A program made the position numbers and the translations under genes. The notes beneath the pieces are model-generated. The model did not search any database and had not been told where the DNA came from. It saw only the letters and a program-made list of their open reading frames with translations. This document shows, in pieces, positions 5,919-8,764 of a stretch of DNA of 8,764 nucleotides. This DNA comes from Phycisphaerales bacterium (GTDB lineage: Bacteria > Planctomycetota > Phycisphaerae > Phycisphaerales > UBA1924), in the NCBI GenBank assembly GCA_016763115.1, contig JAESUL010000136.1:1-8764 (forward strand), written 5' to 3'. Within the stretch, counting starts at the first letter, position 1. Every line of letters starts with the position of its first letter.

Positions 5919-6875
5919 TTGGCTAAGAAAACAACAAAGAAGAAGATCACGAAAAAGACCTCAAAGAAGGCCGCGCCGTCTGGTGTCAAGAAAAAAACAA
6001 CCAAGAAGACCACCAAGCCGATCACCAAAAAGAAAGTGACCAAGAAGCCCGCTGCTAAGAAAGCACCGGTCTCCAAGAAATCGACCTCGAAGAAAGTCGT
6101 CAAAAAAAGCGTGACCAAAAAAACAACCACCAAGAAATCCACCACGAAAAAAAGCGTGACCAAAAAACCTACGCCCAAGAAGACCACAAACAAAGCAACG
6201 ATAACCAAGAAGCCCACGGTCACCAAGAAACCAGCACCTACCAAGCCATCTAGCAAGACCACCAAAAAACCAGAGCCCAAGGCACCCACCAAGCCCGGGT
6301 CAAAGCCAACGGACGCCAAAGGCGCCGACAACAAGCCCAAGCACATCCCCCGCAGATGCCCGAGCCGACCCAAGCCCAAGCTGATCCTCCCCGATCGCCC
6401 GCTGCTCGGCTCGGTGAAAAACATCAAGCCCTTGATCGCCTCGGGCGCATCAGCCAAAAAGACCCACTCGATCCTTGACGACGAAGTACCGAAAAAAATC
6501 AAGTCCCCCTACAACAAACGCCAGCTCGATGTGTTCAAGATGATCCTGATCACCAAACGCGCCGAGCTGCTCGGCGACATCACCCACCTCGAAAACGAAG
6601 CCCTCAAAAGTGGTGCCGGCGACGCCGGGCACACCTCCAACCACATCACCGAGCAGGGCTCGGACAACTACGACCAAACCTTGAATCTCAACCTTGCAGC
6701 CACTGACCGCGCGCTGCTCGCTGAGATCGACGAGGCCCTCCGACGCATCGTTGACCGAACCTACGGCGCGTGCATGATCACCGGCGAGCCCATCAAGAAG
6801 GCCCGGCTCGAAGAACTCCCCTGGACGAAACACTCCATCAAAGCCGCCCGCGAGTTGGAAGAGCGGAGATTCTAA
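5919..6875 (+). CDS. Lysine-rich histone-H1-like tail fused to a DksA/TraR-like domain with degenerate zinc finger
   Basis: The protein has 318 residues in two parts. Residues 1-120 contain 47 lysines and no acidic residue before 119, built from short T/S-K-K units, like the tails of bacterial histone-H1-like proteins. A Lys/Pro linker follows (to about 195). Residues 196-318 match DksA/TraR: a helical hairpin (RQLDVFKMILITKRAELL to DEALRRIVDR), a tip motif DNYDQT (249-254) in place of DxxDxA, and a C-terminal zinc-finger region (YGACMITGEPIKKARLEELPW, split at 282-290 and 291-302). Only the first of the four zinc cysteines remains; by alignment to E. coli DksA the positions are C285, T288, S306 and A309. 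DksA proteins bind the RNA polymerase secondary channel. The lysine tail suggests DNA or RNA binding, so a nucleoid-associated transcription factor is an inference. It ends 2 nt before lspA, so they are one operon. The TTG start is probable; GTG at 5823 is the alternative. Confidence 0.85.
   Translation: MAKKTTKKKITKKTSKKAAPSGVKKKTTKKTTKPITKKKVTKKPAAKKAPVSKKSTSKKVVKKSVTKKTTTKKSTTKKSVTKKPTPKKTTNKATITKKPTVTKKPAPTKPSSKTTKKPEPKAPTKPGSKPTDAKGADNKPKHIPRRCPSRPKPKLILPDRPLLGSVKNIKPLIASGASAKKTHSILDDEVPKKIKSPYNKRQLDVFKMILITKRAELLGDITHLENEALKSGAGDAGHTSNHITEQGSDNYDQTLNLNLAATDRALLAEIDEALRRIVDRTYGACMITGEPIKKARLEELPWTKHSIKAARELEERRF
5922..6290 (+). repeat. Low-complexity coding repeat (ACCAAGAAG-like units)
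   Basis: Degenerate units of the type ACC-AAG-AAG and AAA-AAG recur throughout the lysine tail. They are irregular in length and encode T/S/P-K-K. Such repeats can expand or contract by slippage, so tail length may vary between strains. The opposite strand gives a false hydrophobic Phe/Val/Leu-rich frame. Confidence 0.7.
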
Positions 6876-6877
6876 GT

Positions 6878-7522
6878 ATGCCCTCCACCCTGGGCTCCAA
6901 ACGGGCACTCTCGATTCTGTTCCTGACAATCATCCTCGGCGCCCTCACCGATCTCGGATCCAAGTCCATCGCCTTCCGCACGATCGCAGAGACCCCGGTC
7001 ATCGTCACCCGCGCCGAGGTCCTCCGCACCGACAACCTCGGGTACCTGATCCCGCCGCACGAACCAACCGTAGTCATCCCCAGCGTGCTCGAGTTCACCC
7101 TCGTGCTCAACCCCGGCGCGGTGTTCGGTATCGGCGCGGGCAAACGATGGTTCTTTATCGTTTTTACCATCAGCGCGATCGCCATTGCACTCTTGCTCTT
7201 CGCCAAATGGACCAAGCCCAAAGACTGGGCCGCCCATGCGGGGTTCGGGCTGATCATCGCTGGCGGGCTGGGGAATCTCTATGACCGTGTCCTCTTCGGA
7301 TGCGTCCGCGACTTCATCCATCCGTTCCCAGGCGTGCGTACACCCTTTGGGATCAAATGGCCCGGGGGAAATGACCAACTCTGGCCCTATGTGTCCAACA
7401 TCGCCGACCTCTACCTCATCATCGGCATCGGACTGCTGGTCATCCACACCTGGCGCCAGCCACCGATCGAGAATACCTCGACAGACATGCCCGACAACCA
7501 TTCTACAGAACCTACCGCGTAA
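6878..7522 (+). CDS. lspA: Lipoprotein signal peptidase (signal peptidase II), with enlarged loops
   Basis: This inner-membrane aspartyl protease removes the signal peptide from diacylglyceryl-modified prolipoproteins. Four hydrophobic segments are visible, at about 10-28, 91-110, 120-134 and 171-191. The conserved TM1 end DLGSK is at 25-29. The NPGAVFG motif (78-84) matches the family's N-x-G-x-x-F. The catalytic aspartates are D136 in GNLYDR and D177 in SNIADLY. At 214 residues it is longer than the usual ~160-170. Extra sequence lies between TM1 and the NPGAVFG strand (about 35-70) and between the two aspartates (about 147-170, FPGVRTPFGIKWPGGNDQ), which puts them 41 residues apart, against about 19 in well-studied LspA. 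The ATG at 6878 is 2 nt after the DksA-like gene, with GGAG at 6865-6868. Its 3' end overlaps the convergent repeat protein by 11 bp. A hydrophilic tail (193-214) may be dispensable. Confidence 0.92.
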   Translation: MPSTLGSKRALSILFLTIILGALTDLGSKSIAFRTIAETPVIVTRAEVLRTDNLGYLIPPHEPTVVIPSVLEFTLVLNPGAVFGIGAGKRWFFIVFTISAIAIALLLFAKWTKPKDWAAHAGFGLIIAGGLGNLYDRVLFGCVRDFIHPFPGVRTPFGIKWPGGNDQLWPYVSNIADLYLIIGIGLLVIHTWRQPPIENTSTDMPDNHSTEPTA

Positions 7523-8450
7523 CCCCACGCGCACGCTGACGCACGGTGTCGATCATCGAACGGATCTCCTCGGCCATCCGTGTGTTTGGAAACTCTTCGA
7601 GGATCTGCTGCCCGATGGCTTCCGCCCGATCCCACGCATGGTCATGCACCGCGAGCTTGAACTGCGCCCCAAGGTTCTCGCGGGCCTTGCCGATCACCCC
7701 ACGGGCAACCTCTTGGAACTGCGCCCCCTCTTGCTCGCTGAGGTACCCGTCCATCTCGTGCAGCAGCGCCATTGCCTCGTCTACTCGATCCTCGCGGGCC
7801 GCAACGAGGAAGCTGCGTTCGAGGTCCTGTTTGTAGCGTTCTTTGGCAGTCTGCACCCGATGACGTAACCCCTCGACCGCGTGCGATTCGTGGTAGACCC
7901 GCGTAATCCTTGCCGCCTCGGCGAACCCGGCGTCCCATTGGCGCGTTGCGATGAGTTGATCGAGGGCCGCGATCTCGGTATCGACCTGCTGATGGATCGT
8001 GCTCGATCGGGCCGCATCAATCCGCGTGCGGAACTCCTCGGCGTCCGTGCGGTACCCAAACCGCTCGGCGAGTTCACGCACGAGCACCATCGCCGCATCC
8101 CAATCCCCCTGCCGAATATCTTCCTCGATGGCGCCTCGAAGCAGCGTGCCCTCTTTCTTGCGATTGAGCACCCGTCGCGCATCATCAGAGAGCACCATGT
8201 TTTCTTGCAGCAACTCAATCGCTCGGCGGAGATCCAGAATCCCGGTCTCCTCCTCACCCTTGGAGGCGTGCCTCAAAAGCAGGCAGATCGGAAAAGTAGT
8301 CAGCGTGACAATCAATCCGACAACACCACCAAGCATCCAGGTATCAATCCCGTGCACCGCCCCCTTGACAAATACACCGAGGGCAATCACCGCGCTGATG
8401 CCATAGAGGGCCGCGATCCATCCATCCGAGATTCCTCTTCTCGTCGCCAT
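7512..8450 (-). CDS. Membrane-anchored helical-repeat (TPR-like) protein of unknown function
   Basis: The protein has 312 residues. Two hydrophobic segments (about 11-33 and 36-60) form an N-terminal membrane hairpin. The rest is charged and helical, with four related ~50-residue repeats. Each is marked by a WDxA-like turn: GDWDAAM (115-121), RQWDAGF (170-176), DRVDEAM (221-227) and HAWDRAE (271-277). Spacing is 55, 51 and 50 residues. Each turn is followed by a second helix such as LVRELAERF or IGQQILEEFPNT, as in TPR units, which suggests a scaffold on the cytoplasmic side. There is no catalytic motif. The ATG at 8450 is chosen over an upstream in-frame start at 8525 because the membrane hairpin begins just after it, an AGGA lies 10 nt upstream, and the longer form would run into the cupin gene. 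The cupin stop lies 23 nt before it, so they are probably co-transcribed. The function cannot be assigned. Confidence 0.75.
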   Translation of the reverse strand: MATRRGISDGWIAALYGISAVIALGVFVKGAVHGIDTWMLGGVVGLIVTLTTFPICLLLRHASKGEEETGILDLRRAIELLQENMVLSDDARRVLNRKKEGTLLRGAIEEDIRQGDWDAAMVLVRELAERFGYRTDAEEFRTRIDAARSSTIHQQVDTEIAALDQLIATRQWDAGFAEAARITRVYHESHAVEGLRHRVQTAKERYKQDLERSFLVAAREDRVDEAMALLHEMDGYLSEQEGAQFQEVARGVIGKARENLGAQFKLAVHDHAWDRAEAIGQQILEEFPNTRMAEEIRSMIDTVRQRARGVTR

Positions 8451-8473
8451 AAACCAAAGTCCTTTCTGGTTGC

Positions 8474-8689
8474 CTAACTGCCCGGCACCGCACCGCCACA
8501 GTTCTGCTCGACAGGAACCAAACAAAGAAACCGCAACGGCTCATCATTTGTTCCCTCTGACCGGAACTGGTGCTCCTCGTTGGCGGGCACATAGATCACA
8601 TCGCCGCCCGTGATTGGGTGTCGAACCCCATCAAGCAGGATCGTCCCCGCCCCGCTCACGATGAACACCTCGTGCTTACACCAAGGCAA
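8474..8689 (-). pseudogene. Cupin-domain protein, N-terminus lost at a probable chimeric junction
   Basis: About 70 residues of a single-domain cupin can be read. HEVFIVSGAGTILLDG (6-21) fits the end of cupin motif 1, with its E-x6-G. GDVIYVPANEEHQF (29-42) fits motif 2 (G-x5-P-x-x-x-x-H). PLRFLCLVP (51-59) is the usual following strand. The upstream metal-binding HxH part of motif 1 is missing. Cupins of this type often read 'HPWEHEVF' here; the frame instead becomes PWCK and meets a TAA at 8692-8690, inside the AT-rich tail. The intact gene would be about 110-120 residues. It may be intact in the organism and broken only in this assembly, so true cupin sequence probably ends near 8675, and the TTG at 8689 is unlikely to be a real start. 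Ligand and metal are unknown. It probably heads an operon with the repeat protein downstream. Confidence 0.75.
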
Positions 8690-8764
8690 TTAAAGGTCTT
8701 TGTTAACGGGAATCAAATTGAGGTCAAGAATTTTTCTGATTATGTTGATATGTTTTTGAATTAA
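8676..8764 (+). other. Foreign AT-rich tail encoding a fragment of eukaryotic-type DNA topoisomerase II
   Basis: These 89 bases hold 26 G or C, against 56 of 90 in 8581-8670. The plus-strand frame beginning at 8675 reads L-T-P-R-Q, then KVFVNGNQIEVKNF and SDYVDMFLN. This resembles, from memory, the ATPase/transducer region of eukaryotic Top2 (human: KVFLNGNKLPVKGF, then SYVDMYL). Bacterial GyrB does not carry this motif. The same frame upstream is only the antisense of the cupin, so the join is abrupt, near 8672-8684. The frame meets TAA at the last three bases, whereas Top2 should continue; that could be an intron, a sequence error at the contig end, or a species that reads TAA as an amino acid. 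Large DNA viruses also carry Top2 and are an alternative source. A chimeric assembly is more likely than real insertion. Confidence 0.65.

Noticed and set aside
5922..6290. Repeated short units considered as a CRISPR array or tandem DNA repeat element
   Set aside because: The units are irregular, have no spacers, and stay in frame coding T/S-K-K; this is a protein low-complexity tail.
5870..6502. Minus-strand frame rich in Phe, Val and Leu that looks like a membrane protein
   Set aside because: It is the complement of the AAG/AAA-rich lysine tail; CTT/TTC codons read as Leu and Phe. There is no family motif.
7516..7531. Small inverted repeat CGCGT/ACGCG at the lspA and repeat-protein ends, considered as a two-way terminator
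   Set aside because: The stem is only 5 bp with no T-run on either side; it could arise by chance in GC-rich DNA.
8570..8674. Plus-strand frame leading into the Top2-like tail, considered as one 64-residue gene
   Set aside because: The first part is the complement of the cupin motif; only the last ~28 residues have homology, so the frame is an accidental fusion at the junction.
1..8764. The window as a defence island, secondary-metabolite cluster or mobile element
   Set aside because: All recognised genes are housekeeping or transporter genes. There is no integrase, transposase, nuclease, toxin, terminal repeat or tRNA.

Overview
The window looks like GC-rich chromosomal DNA from a planctomycete, most likely of the Phycisphaerae type. 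This rests on gene content: a lysine-rich protein carrying a DksA-like domain directly upstream of lspA, and a UbiD-type decarboxylase. No rRNA or marker gene is present to prove it. The last ~90 bases do not belong with the rest. They are AT-rich (26 of 89 bases G or C, against 56 of 90 just before) and encode a piece resembling eukaryotic DNA topoisomerase II, so the right end is probably a chimeric contig end.

Layout from left to right: (1) a 3'-truncated ubiD-family decarboxylase on the minus strand (1-1063). (2) Head to head with it, 11 bp away, a plus-strand group: a SAM methyltransferase (1075-1737), an ABC-2 exporter ATPase (1748-2731, probable TTG start) and its six-segment permease (2728-3849). 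(3) A convergent minus-strand proC (3846-4685), whose stop codon interlocks with the permease stop. (4) A 67-bp divergent gap holding an 11-bp inverted repeat. (5) Plus-strand accA (4753-5787). (6) A 131-bp leader with a candidate promoter and a perfect 7-bp hairpin. (7) A plus-strand pair: the histone-H1-like/DksA-like fusion gene (5919-6875) and lspA (6878-7522). (8) A convergent minus-strand pair: an N-terminally truncated cupin (8474 to about 8675) followed by a membrane-anchored helical-repeat protein (7512-8450). (9) The foreign tail.

The genes are mostly housekeeping: proline synthesis (proC), fatty-acid synthesis (accA), lipoprotein maturation (lspA), prenylated-FMN decarboxylation (ubiD) and an ABC exporter of unknown substrate. 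They do not form one pathway. Packing is tight, with 4-bp and 11-bp gene overlaps, and no stretch over 300 bases lacks a gene. I found no mobile element, CRISPR array, tRNA or rRNA, and no evidence of a new multi-gene system. The points most worth a second look are the chimeric end, the lysine-tail/degenerate zinc-finger DksA-like protein, and the inverted repeat between proC and accA.
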